DNA of 29,886 bases, from the NCBI GenBank assembly GCA_937905985.1, contig CALCWC010000013.1:1-29886 (forward strand), in the 5' to 3' direction. The position numbers were made by a program, and so were the translations under genes. Positions 21,511-28,556 of the stretch are shown in pieces. The number at the start of each line of letters is the position of its first letter. The first letter of the stretch is position 1. The stretch comes from an uncultured Verrucomicrobiales bacterium (GTDB lineage Bacteria; Verrucomicrobiota; Verrucomicrobiia; Verrucomicrobiales; Akkermansiaceae). The notes beneath the pieces were generated by a model. That model searched no databases. It worked only from the letters and a program-made list of their open reading frames with translations, and was not told where the DNA came from.

Positions 21511-22136
21511 AACGTCTCGTAACCAAAATTTCCTGTGCCAATGTTCGGTCGCTCCACCCTGCCGACCAGGTCGTACATCACGGGTTCGCCGCCAGGGGTT
21601 CGTGCAGGCACCAATTCCATTATGAGCGAGGTGCCGCTCCAAGCTTTCGCTCCATAACATTTACCTTTTGCCGGCAAGGGTGCCACCGTTCCGTCCGCGT
21701 ATACACTCGCCAGAAGTTTTATGGACGAAGCCAACGTAAAATTGTTTTGCCCAGGCGTTCCCCAACCTAGTTTTTTGACGACCTCTCCATTCTCCAACAT
21801 GGAAATAGCGTCTGGGTCCAGTCTGTAAGTTACACGTCTATTAAATACAGCTATACCTCGAACACCAGAATAGCTAGTAAACCCGAAGTTACATGTACCA
21901 TACTCAGCAGTTCTAACATGCACTCGTGGAAAAGGTGAGTCAGGACCAGTCCCCAAAATACGCTCGCCACCCGATAAATTGACATCGAGCTCCAAAGCAA
22001 AATTCACGCATTCGGTGATGCCCGTGTCTACGTATTCCGTTCCGTGGGCAACAAGGCATTTCAGCAGCGTGTAGCCGGGCGGCAGCTGGGAGGCCCCCAG
22101 CGTGCCCATCGGGTCTATGGAAACAGGAATGCTCAT
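21507..22136 (-). CDS. Putative tail/adhesin protein with lectin-like (LamG-type) fold
   Basis: A 209-residue protein without signal peptide. The segment YTLLKCLVAHGTEYVDTGI, followed by a beta-strand series (FALELDVNLSGG, NFGFTSYSG), matches the 'tethered Y-I-D-T-G' entry of concanavalin/LamG-like domains common in phage tail tip and host-binding proteins. The C-terminal part continues with predicted strands: KLLASVYADGTVAPLP, SLIMELVPARTPGGEPVMYDLV and then GRVERPNIGTGNFGYETL. The latter is probably a common feature of such jelly-roll ends. Its ATG overlaps the stop of the large upstream gene, and its stop overlaps the next ATG, so the three are translationally coupled. The mid-gene DNA (21660-21960) is less GC-rich than its neighbours, which fits transfer or a variable binding domain. 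A glycan-binding role is inferred. Confidence 0.65.
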   Translation of the reverse strand: MSIPVSIDPMGTLGASQLPPGYTLLKCLVAHGTEYVDTGITECVNFALELDVNLSGGERILGTGPDSPFPRVHVRTAEYGTCNFGFTSYSGVRGIAVFNRRVTYRLDPDAISMLENGEVVKKLGWGTPGQNNFTLASSIKLLASVYADGTVAPLPAKGKCYGAKAWSGTSLIMELVPARTPGGEPVMYDLVGRVERPNIGTGNFGYETL

Positions 22137-24100
22137 GACTGCGCGGGGGTGGTGTAATCATAAATCGGGCGGGCAAGCACCGCATTGCCCACGTTGCGCG
22201 CGGCCACCGCATACGTCTTGCCAGCCTCCATATCGGGCATGGCGTCAAGCCATATCCAGCCCTGCGTGCTTCCAGGCAAAGCCACGCTGTTATCATCGCT
22301 CGTGCACGTCAGCCAAATCTCAGCCGTGGCATTGTCTGCAAGCGTGATGCCCGTGAAATCCTGCGCGGTCGCATCAGCCGTGACAAGGTACACGTGCCCT
22401 TGTTTCAGCGTGGTGGTGGTGCCCAGCGGCTCAGGGACGGGCGCGGGTTCCACGTCCAGCACCTCGCCGTTGAGGACAATCTGCCAAGAGGTCTTGCTCA
22501 CCGCATCCTTCCCCCGCGTGGTGGAACCCTGCTTCACCGTCTCGCCGCCAAAGCAGCCCGTGGACGTGTACACAACCGCGTTCGCCGCCTTGCCGGCCGT
22601 GGCAGCAGTCAAGGTGAGCGTGGTCGCCCCGCTCGCGTGGGAAACAACCACCTCATCCGCAAAATCGCTGCCCTCCGCCGTGATAGCCGCCGCCACCTCG
22701 TCCAGCGTGCGCGCGTCCTGCCCGCCTTGCATCTGCCGGGTCACTTCCAGCAAGTCGCCAGTCACGGAAAATGCCAGCAGGTCGCCAGCCGCGCCAGCTT
22801 CCAAGGCAGTCACATTCACGGCGTTGTTCTCGTAGTCGGCAATAGCCTCAACGCTCTCGCCAGCAGCCGTGTTGATAGCATTTGACACCATGTTCACAGC
22901 CTCCTCCATCGTGCGTGCGTCCTGCCCGCCGCTGAAGCTTGGGTCTTCTGGCGCATCAAACGGAGTCATAGTCTGCGCTGCGTAAGTCAGATTGTTGCCG
23001 TCCTCGCCATGTTTCGCCGTACTCACCATGGTGATTTTCTCCGTGGTGCTGTCCCATGTGGCCTCCACGGGAGCAAAGCCTAGGGCGGTGCCGTCTGAAA
23101 GCCACCAGCGTTCAGCATTGCTGATGTCTTCGGCAAATCCCTCACCCGTGACAGTGGTAATGTAAGTAGCAAAAGTGCACCATAACTCGCCGTTGTATTG
23201 CAGCCCTATCTCGTAGTCCCCATGCAGCTCGCTCACATCTTTCAACAGTGCAAGCGATATGTAGGCGGGCGTCTCCTTCTTCTCGGAGAACGCGGGAAGC
23301 CCCGTCTCGCCAATCGAGAGCGTGCCTCCTTCCGTGGCATCCGCCACCGTCAGCACGCCGCGGGATTGGGCATCGGGCTTCGCATCCAAATGCAGATTGC
23401 GCCTATCCGCGCCGCCGCTGAAACTCACCGGCACCTCGTCCGATATCGGCAGGGTGTCGGAGAATCTTTTCACCTTCAGGAGGTTTCCGTCCGTACCAAG
23501 CCAATTCTCGTCCACAAGCGTCAGCACCACCTTGCCCGTGTCCTCGTCCAGCTCCGCGTGAACCAGCGGCGTCTCCATCGGACGCTGCGGCCCCGTGCCC
23601 CAGTTGCCCAGGGTGTTCAGCGCGTCCACGAAATCGGCAGGCGTGCCCGCCTCCCCAGGGGTCCACGTGAACCCGCCGTACGTGTTTTCAGCGTCACCTA
23701 TCCCCAGGCTGTACTCCGTCTCCGCCGCGTAGCTCGCCAGCGGCGTCACACTCGCGCTGGCCGCCACGGGAGTTGAATTGTCCATCAGCGTGCCCTCCGC
23801 CGTAGGGTCTCCCAGCGTCAGCGTGCATACGGCCTTCACGGCCTCCGCAGCCCCGTGGCCGATACGGAGGTTGGATTCAATGAAGCCTCCGCCTAACGCA
23901 GACGCGGAGGCCGGCTTAAAAAGCGGTGGGTTCTGTGTGACGGTGGCCGTGCCGGAGATGTCGATGGAGACGCTGTCGGCAAAGTGGAAATACTGAATGC
24001 CTGCGGGCAGGTGAATGGAGATGCCGTTGGGCGTATCGATATCACAGTCCGTTTCCGGCGTGATGGTGTACCATATATTGGGAATGAGCGTGTAGGTCAT
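22133..24100 (-). CDS. Large repeat-containing tail-fibre-like protein
   Basis: A 655-residue protein with no signal peptide and a predominantly beta-strand, Thr/Ala/Gly-rich sequence. Related segments recur: a strand pair with a GTDGN/GEDGNN/GAAGD/GKAAN turn, followed by a linker and SGGADRRN, SGGQDARTMEEAVNMVSNAIN or QGGQDARTLDEVAAAITAEG. At least three copies of this module (roughly residues 185-245, 365-425 and 435-500) are visible, a plan found in phage tail and related surface proteins. An N-terminal cap (MTYTLIPNIWYTITPETDCD) and a C-terminal strand domain (about 540-655) flank them. No tail tape measure, sheath, portal or lysis gene is near. It starts a three-gene unit with four-base overlaps. 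A weak promoter (TTGCAA, 17 bp, TTTACT) lies directly upstream. The tail-fibre/adhesin label is an inference from architecture. Confidence 0.7.
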   Translation of the reverse strand: MTYTLIPNIWYTITPETDCDIDTPNGISIHLPAGIQYFHFADSVSIDISGTATVTQNPPLFKPASASALGGGFIESNLRIGHGAAEAVKAVCTLTLGDPTAEGTLMDNSTPVAASASVTPLASYAAETEYSLGIGDAENTYGGFTWTPGEAGTPADFVDALNTLGNWGTGPQRPMETPLVHAELDEDTGKVVLTLVDENWLGTDGNLLKVKRFSDTLPISDEVPVSFSGGADRRNLHLDAKPDAQSRGVLTVADATEGGTLSIGETGLPAFSEKKETPAYISLALLKDVSELHGDYEIGLQYNGELWCTFATYITTVTGEGFAEDISNAERWWLSDGTALGFAPVEATWDSTTEKITMVSTAKHGEDGNNLTYAAQTMTPFDAPEDPSFSGGQDARTMEEAVNMVSNAINTAAGESVEAIADYENNAVNVTALEAGAAGDLLAFSVTGDLLEVTRQMQGGQDARTLDEVAAAITAEGSDFADEVVVSHASGATTLTLTAATAGKAANAVVYTSTGCFGGETVKQGSTTRGKDAVSKTSWQIVLNGEVLDVEPAPVPEPLGTTTTLKQGHVYLVTADATAQDFTGITLADNATAEIWLTCTSDDNSVALPGSTQGWIWLDAMPDMEAGKTYAVAARNVGNAVLARPIYDYTTPAQS

Positions 24101-24109
24101 AACCCCGCC

Positions 24110-24138
24110 AGTAAAGCCTCCGTGGATGCTTTTTGCAA
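24110..24138 (-). promoter_or_regulatory. Possible promoter of the tail-like cassette (near-leaderless)
   Basis: On the minus strand, TTGCAA (24133-24138), 17-bp spacer and TTTACT (24110-24115). The -10 box ends 9 nt before the ATG at 24100. The -10 match is modest. Confidence 0.4.
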
Positions 24139-24191
24139 CGGGTGCGGGAAAACGCGCATGGGGCGCCCGCCTGCGGTAGGGTTTTGCCGGT

Positions 24192-25751
24192 TTATTCGCC
24201 CAGGGGCAGGGTGAGGATGAAGCTGGTGCCTTGTGCTGTGGTTTTTTCCAAGGTCAGTTCTCCGCCAATGGAGCGCGCGATGTCCCTCGAAAGGGCAAGC
24301 CCCAGCCCGATGCCGGGCTTGTTCGGCTGGGCGGTGTGGGAGAAGGGCTGGAAAAGGTGGCGGCGCACATCGTCCTGCATGCCGGGTCCGTTGTCTGCAA
24401 AGCGCACCTGAAGGCTGCGGTGGGAGCGCATGGTGGAGATGGTGGCGGCGGGGGCGTTCACGCCGCCCGCGTACTTGATGGCGTTATCCGTGAGATTGGT
24501 GAGAATCTGCTCCAGCGAGAGGATGTCCGTGCGCAGGGAAAGCAGCTCCGTGCGGGAATCCTGGGTAACAGAGACCTTGAAGCCTGCGGCACGCAGCCGC
24601 TCCGCCGTTTTCTCCAACACGCCGCCGAGCAGCTGGCGGCAGGGCCCGGCGTCCTGCCGGCCGCGGATTTTGCCGCGCGTGAGGCGGGAGAAGGAAAGCA
24701 CGTTTTCCACCAAATGCGCCAGGCGCTTGCTCTCGCGGTGCAGGTTGTTGTGGTATTCCCCCACCTTTTCCGCGGGCACCAGGCCGTTGGCCAGCATTTC
24801 CGTCATCAGCTGGAAGGAGGTGAGCGGCGTGCGCAGCTCATGGGTGACGGCGGAGACGAAGTCGCTCCGGCGGCGTTCCATGCGCGCGTAGAAAGCCAGA
24901 ATGGCAAAGAGGATGCCGATGGTGAGCAGGGTGGTGAACCAGGCGGCGCGCACGGTGCGCTGCACGGCATCGTGGCGGGCCTCCGTGTCGGGAATGTCCA
25001 CAGCCTTGCCGGGGCGCAGCACGAGGGGCAGGGGGGTGAGGTTGGCGGATTCGTACCGGTTGGGGTAGGCTATCTCCGCCTCCTTGAGCCCCGGCTCCGC
25101 CAGCGGCAGCAGGCATTCTGCCAGCTTGGCGGCATCCAGCACCACGCCTTCCGCGGCGGCACCGTGCGTGGTGGGAACGCGGCGCATGTACACCACGTCG
25201 TTCAGGTAGTTCCAGGCAAAGAAGGTGGAGGGCTCACCCTTGGCGGCCAGCGGGGCGGCGGGGTCGGTGTCGTTCGCCTCGAACACGGCAAACACGCCGT
25301 CCTGAGAGGAGGTGTTCACCTTGTCGGCCTCGTTGGGGTTGAGCACGGGCGCCGCGGGGTTGAAGGCCTTGCGGCGGATGGTGTCCATGAGCGTGGCGTT
25401 CTCCGTGAGCGCCTTCTCAAAGGCGGTTTCCCCCTGCGGCACGCGCAGGGAATCCGGCGTGAGCAGGAAGTAGCCCTTCACGTAGTCCGCCTTGCCGCCT
25501 TGCGGCATGGGGTAGTCCAGGCGCGTCAGGTCCGGGGCCTTGCCCAGCTTGGCGCGCTCCTCCGCCAGCAAGTCTGAGGCGGCTTGGCAGATGCGCTCCG
25601 TGGATAGCTCCGTCAGCCGCTCAATCTGGCTCTGCTCGTCGATGGCGCGCAGGCGGGAGTCCAGCCGCGCGGCCTCCCACGCCTGCCAGCACGCGCCGAA
25701 GATGGTGAGCAGGGCAAAGACGGCAATGATGACGGTGGTCTTGGATTTCAT
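24192..25751 (-). CDS. Membrane sensor histidine kinase
   Basis: A 519-residue inner-membrane kinase. TM1 is at about residues 6-24. A periplasmic sensor region of about 240 residues (25-268, no recognised domain) follows, then TM2 (269-289). The HisKA H-box AVTHELRTPLTSF carries the phospho-acceptor His304. The HATPase_c domain has the N box TDNAIKYA (Asn423), G1 DNGPGM (453-458) and G2 GIGLGLALS (480-488). This matches PhoR/BaeS-type kinases. The ATG at 25749-25751 overlaps the response-regulator stop by four bases (ATGA); an upstream in-frame ATG five codons earlier is rejected on that basis. It works with the preceding OmpR-family regulator, autophosphorylating on His304 and passing the phosphate to Asp52. 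The signal is unknown; neighbours (DUF418 protein on one side, tail-like proteins on the other) suggest an envelope stimulus. Confidence 0.95.
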   Translation of the reverse strand: MKSKTTVIIAVFALLTIFGACWQAWEAARLDSRLRAIDEQSQIERLTELSTERICQAASDLLAEERAKLGKAPDLTRLDYPMPQGGKADYVKGYFLLTPDSLRVPQGETAFEKALTENATLMDTIRRKAFNPAAPVLNPNEADKVNTSSQDGVFAVFEANDTDPAAPLAAKGEPSTFFAWNYLNDVVYMRRVPTTHGAAAEGVVLDAAKLAECLLPLAEPGLKEAEIAYPNRYESANLTPLPLVLRPGKAVDIPDTEARHDAVQRTVRAAWFTTLLTIGILFAILAFYARMERRRSDFVSAVTHELRTPLTSFQLMTEMLANGLVPAEKVGEYHNNLHRESKRLAHLVENVLSFSRLTRGKIRGRQDAGPCRQLLGGVLEKTAERLRAAGFKVSVTQDSRTELLSLRTDILSLEQILTNLTDNAIKYAGGVNAPAATISTMRSHRSLQVRFADNGPGMQDDVRRHLFQPFSHTAQPNKPGIGLGLALSRDIARSIGGELTLEKTTAQGTSFILTLPLGE

Positions 25752-26437
25752 GGCTGCGTGTTCCACTTGTAGCCGCGGCCGCGCACGTTCTCAAAGCGTT
25801 CGGCGGCCGCCGGGCCGATTTTCTCCTTCAAGCGCGCGAGGGTGACCGCCACGGTGCGGGTCTTCTCCGCCTGCCCCTGGATGCCCCACACGCGCAGCAG
25901 CAGCTCCTCTTGCGAGATGGTGCGGTCCGGGTGGGAGAGGAAGTAGCGGAACAGCGCAAACTCACGCTCCGTGAGCGTGGTGGTGGAGCCGTCGTCCATC
26001 TCGGCGGTTTGAGTCTCGCCGTTCAGCCTGCCGCCCGGGAAGGAGAGCTCGGCCGCCGCCACATGCGGCTTGCCGGGGTAGCGGCGCAGCACGGCGGCAA
26101 TGCGCGCCAGCAGCTCCGCCACGCTGAAGGGTTTCACCACGTAGTCGTCCGCCCCCAGCTCCAGACCTTTCACGCGGTCCTGCTCTTCTCCGCGCGCGGT
26201 GAGGATGATGCTCGGAATGCCGGGGCACTCCCGAGCCATAATCTTGAGCAGCTTGAACCCGCTCACCACCGGCATGTTCACGTCCAGCAGCGCCAGATCC
26301 ACGGGGCGGCTGAGCAGCACGGCCAGCGCCGCCTCCCCGTCTGCAGCCGTCTCCACGGCATAGCCCGCCCCCTCCAGCGCGTCTTGCAGACTGCGGCGGA
26401 TGGCGTCATCGTCCTCTGCTACCAGTATGTGGCGCAT
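25748..26437 (-). CDS. OmpR/PhoB-family response regulator
   Basis: A 229-residue DNA-binding regulator. The receiver domain (about 1-118) has the acidic pocket EDD (8-10), the phospho-acceptor Asp52 in LLDVNMP, the switch Thr80 in ILTARG, and Lys102 in VVKPFS. The C-terminal winged-helix domain (about 130-229) includes LTEREFALFRYFLSHPDRTIS, the recognition helix TVAVTLARLKEKIG and the wing VRGRGYKW. It is cognate to the overlapping histidine kinase and probably controls envelope genes. I chose the start at 26437 (MRHILVAEDD): the upstream in-frame ATG at 26458 lies inside the promoter, and the receiver begins directly at 26437. The -10 box is only 8 nt away, so the message is probably leaderless. 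Confidence 0.95.
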   Translation of the reverse strand: MRHILVAEDDDAIRRSLQDALEGAGYAVETAADGEAALAVLLSRPVDLALLDVNMPVVSGFKLLKIMARECPGIPSIILTARGEEQDRVKGLELGADDYVVKPFSVAELLARIAAVLRRYPGKPHVAAAELSFPGGRLNGETQTAEMDDGSTTTLTEREFALFRYFLSHPDRTISQEELLLRVWGIQGQAEKTRTVAVTLARLKEKIGPAAAERFENVRGRGYKWNTQP

Positions 26438-26445
26438 ATGCGTGA

Positions 26446-26474
26446 ATTCTACCCGCAAAGACGCCGCGCCTCAA
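26446..26474 (-). promoter_or_regulatory. Promoter of the response regulator/kinase operon (near-leaderless)
   Basis: On the minus strand, TTGAGG (26469-26474), 17-bp spacer and TAGAAT (26446-26451). The -10 box ends 8 nt before the ATG at 26437, so the transcript would start at or within 1-3 nt of the start codon. It is divergent from the DUF418 promoter, and the two share about 50 bp of intervening DNA. Confidence 0.7.
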
Positions 26475-26525
26475 CCAAAAAATTGAAAAAATGACAAGCT
26501 GTGGCGCAAAGCGTGATTTTTGTGC

Positions 26526-26555
26526 TTGTACAGGCGGCGGGGGAGGGGGTAGACT
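26526..26555 (+). promoter_or_regulatory. Promoter of the DUF418 gene
   Basis: TTGTAC (26526-26531), 18-bp G-rich spacer and TAGACT (26550-26555). The predicted start near 26562 rules out the longer reading frame starting at 26501 and supports the ATG at 26597. Confidence 0.65.
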
Positions 26556-26596
26556 GTGCGGCAGTGTGGAAGCGTAGCCTTCCGCCGAGAAAACTC

Positions 26597-27688
26597 ATGG
26601 CAGGGTCACAGAGGATTAAGAGCATAGATGCAGTGCGAGCCACGGCGCTGCTGTTGATTTTACTTGCACATTGCGTGGTGGCTTACGGTGCCGACCGAGG
26701 GGATGCGTACGAGGCGGAAGGCTCGGTGGCGTGGTGGTTGTTCGACTACGTGTTTCTGGGCAACGGGTTCCTGATGTTCTCTTTCCTGTTCGGGCTGAGC
26801 TTCTTCTTCCAAATGGACCACGCGGAGGCCAAGGGTATCGACTTCCGCGGGCGCTTCTGCTGGCGCCTGGTGCTGCTGTTCCTCTTCGGTGTCATCCACA
26901 ATGCGTTCTACCGGTCGGATATCCTGATGATATTCGCGGTGGCGGGCTTTGTGCCGGTTCTGTACCACAAGATACGCACCAAGTGGATATTGCTGGCGTG
27001 CGTGCTTCTGCTGGTGCAGCCCGTGCCGCTGATAGCGGCGGTGCAACACCATTTGGGCACCTGGGTGGAGACGCCGCGCGAGCCCGTGACGGAGCCCGCC
27101 TCCCTCGGCGAAGCCTTGTGGGTCAACTCCACCAAGTGGCTGGTGTGGAAGATGGAGTACCAGTGGAATTCCGGCCGCCTGTTCTACACGCTCGCCATGT
27201 TCATGCTCGGCACCGTCACCGGGCGCCTGCGCATCTTTGAGCAGCCGCGCGCGCAATATCTGCCGCGCATCGCCGCCTGGGGCGCCGCCTTTATGGTGGT
27301 GATGCTGTGCCTGGAGGCCGCCGTGCCGGATGCCTTCCACGGCTATGTGCAGAACTGGCGCCAGGTGGCCACCATCTGCTGCTTCATCCCCCTGCTGGCC
27401 TGGCTGTATGACCGCCCGAGCCTGCAGCCCTGGCTGCGCCCCCTTTATTCCGTGGGGCGCTGCACGCTCACCGCATACATCATGCAGGGCATCATCCTCA
27501 CCCTGGTTTTCTTCCGGTACGGCCTGGGTTGGGGCATCTGCACCACCGCCGAGGACCGCGTGCTCATCGGCCTGGGCTTCTTCGCCGCGCAAACCGCCCT
27601 CTTCACCTGGTGGCTCGGCCACTTCAAATTCGGACCCCTGGAGGGCATCTGGCGCCGCCTCACACGCATCGGCATGAAACAGGTGTAA
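26597..27688 (+). CDS. DUF418 family integral membrane protein
   Basis: A 363-residue polytopic inner-membrane protein. It opens RIKSIDAVRATALLLILLAHCVVAY (the first helix with the conserved D-x-x-R start of this family) and contains about eight to ten hydrophobic segments. The C-terminal third matches DUF418: YSVGRCTLTAYIMQGIIL, a GLGWG turn, and FKFGPLEGIWRRLT near the end. Members are related in layout to acyltransferase-3-like membrane proteins and to YeiB. The exact reaction is not established; transfer of groups to the envelope is a guess. It is divergent from the two-component system; that arrangement suggests, without proof, regulation by it. An open frame reaching back to 26501 contains the -10 box and is unlikely to be translated. 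Confidence 0.88.
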   Translation: MAGSQRIKSIDAVRATALLLILLAHCVVAYGADRGDAYEAEGSVAWWLFDYVFLGNGFLMFSFLFGLSFFFQMDHAEAKGIDFRGRFCWRLVLLFLFGVIHNAFYRSDILMIFAVAGFVPVLYHKIRTKWILLACVLLLVQPVPLIAAVQHHLGTWVETPREPVTEPASLGEALWVNSTKWLVWKMEYQWNSGRLFYTLAMFMLGTVTGRLRIFEQPRAQYLPRIAAWGAAFMVVMLCLEAAVPDAFHGYVQNWRQVATICCFIPLLAWLYDRPSLQPWLRPLYSVGRCTLTAYIMQGIILTLVFFRYGLGWGICTTAEDRVLIGLGFFAAQTALFTWWLGHFKFGPLEGIWRRLTRIGMKQV

Positions 27689-27695
27689 GCCCCCG

Positions 27696-27727
27696 CCAAA
27701 AAACTTCCACGCGCGCGTGATTTTTGG
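27696..27727 (+). terminator. Possible terminator after the DUF418 gene
   Basis: CCAAAAA (27696-27702) and TTTTTGG (27721-27727) flank the 12-bp palindrome CACGCGCGCGTG (27708-27719); the inner palindrome leaves almost no loop, so the fold is irregular. It could also be an operator. Confidence 0.4.
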
Positions 27728-27751
27728 CTCGCATTTGGCAAACGCGCGGTG

Positions 27752-27757
27752 TATACT
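27752..27757 (+). promoter_or_regulatory. -10 box of the NifU-like/GGGtGRT operon
   Basis: TATACT at 27752-27757. No convincing -35 is at 16-18 bp; the best TTGGCA is too close at 11 bp. The leader to the ATG at 27835 would be about 70 nt. Confidence 0.45.
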
Positions 27758-27834
27758 GCCCCCAGCGGGGAATTCTCCCACCTGCTTCTCGCGCGCGGGG
27801 GAAAACCTTTTCCAAACAAGCAATATACAAAACC

Positions 27835-28527
27835 ATGCAGTATACAACTGAAGTTGACAACATGTGCTGCGTCAAGAAGGGCTGCAACCACGGCCCCGCA
27901 CCCATCCCCCAGGAGGGTGCCTGGACGCAATCGACCAAGATCGAGGACATCTCCGGCCTGACTCACGGCGTGGGTTGGTGCGCTCCCCAGCAGGGCGCGT
28001 GCAAGCTCACCCTCAACGTCAAGAACGGCGTCATCCAGGAAGCCCTGGTGGAAACCATCGGCTGCTCCGGCATGACCCACTCCGCCGCCATGGCCTCTGA
28101 AATCCTGCCCGGCAAGACCGTGCTGGAAGCCCTGAACACCGACCTGGTGTGCGACGCCATCAACACCGCCATGCGCGAGCTGTTCCTGCAGATTGTTTAC
28201 GGCCGCACGCAGAGCGCCTACTCCGAGGGCGGCCTGCCCATCGGCGCCGGACTTGAGGACCTGGGCAAGGGCCTGCGCTCCCAGACCGGCACGCTCTACG
28301 GCACGCTCGCCAAGGGCCCGCGCTACCTGGAGCTCGCTGAGGGCTACATCACCAAGATCGCCCTGGACGAGAACGGCGAAATCATCGGCTACCAGTACGT
28401 GAAGATGGGACCCATGATGGAGGAAATCAAGAAGGGCACGGACGCCAACGAGGCCGTGAAGAAGTACACCGGCACCTACGGCCGTTTCGACGGCGCCGCC
28501 AAGTACATCGACCCCCGCCACGAGTAA
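27835..28527 (+). CDS. NifU-like iron-sulfur scaffold-type protein
   Basis: A 230-residue cytosolic protein related to the NifU/IscU N-terminal family. The pattern VIQEALVETIGCSGMTHSAAMASEI, with PGKTVLEAL after it, matches the scaffold hallmark (glycine-cysteine, small residues, then an alpha-helix ending in GKT). Cys77 is the equivalent of a ligand cysteine. Other cysteines (C11, C12, C17, C49, C56, C106) could form further ligands; C11/C12/C17 are an N-terminal cluster. In annotated genomes such proteins are described as 'iron-sulfur cluster assembly scaffold protein' and are often next to GGGtGRT proteins, as here. The start at 27835 (MQYTTEVDN) is chosen because the frame is open upstream through the -10 box. 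It is 29 nt upstream of the partner gene. No nifS/iscS is nearby. The scaffold role is inferred. Confidence 0.85.
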   Translation: MQYTTEVDNMCCVKKGCNHGPAPIPQEGAWTQSTKIEDISGLTHGVGWCAPQQGACKLTLNVKNGVIQEALVETIGCSGMTHSAAMASEILPGKTVLEALNTDLVCDAINTAMRELFLQIVYGRTQSAYSEGGLPIGAGLEDLGKGLRSQTGTLYGTLAKGPRYLELAEGYITKIALDENGEIIGYQYVKMGPMMEEIKKGTDANEAVKKYTGTYGRFDGAAKYIDPRHE

Positions 28528-28543
28528 AGAACCACCAACACAG

Positions 28544-28549
28544 AAAGGA
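28544..28549 (+). promoter_or_regulatory. Strong ribosome binding site of the GGGtGRT gene
   Basis: AAAGGA seven bases before the ATG at 28557. It stands out because few genes in this window have a clear Shine-Dalgarno site, and it fixes the start of this gene. Confidence 0.7.
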
Positions 28550-28556
28550 TACCATT

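Noticed and set aside
26501..26596. An N-terminal extension of the DUF418 protein
   Set aside because: The predicted promoter lies within it and the family's first helix begins after the ATG at 26597.
27724..27834. An N-terminal extension of the NifU-like protein
   Set aside because: It would start upstream of the -10 box and lacks similarity to the family; the ATG at 27835 fits.
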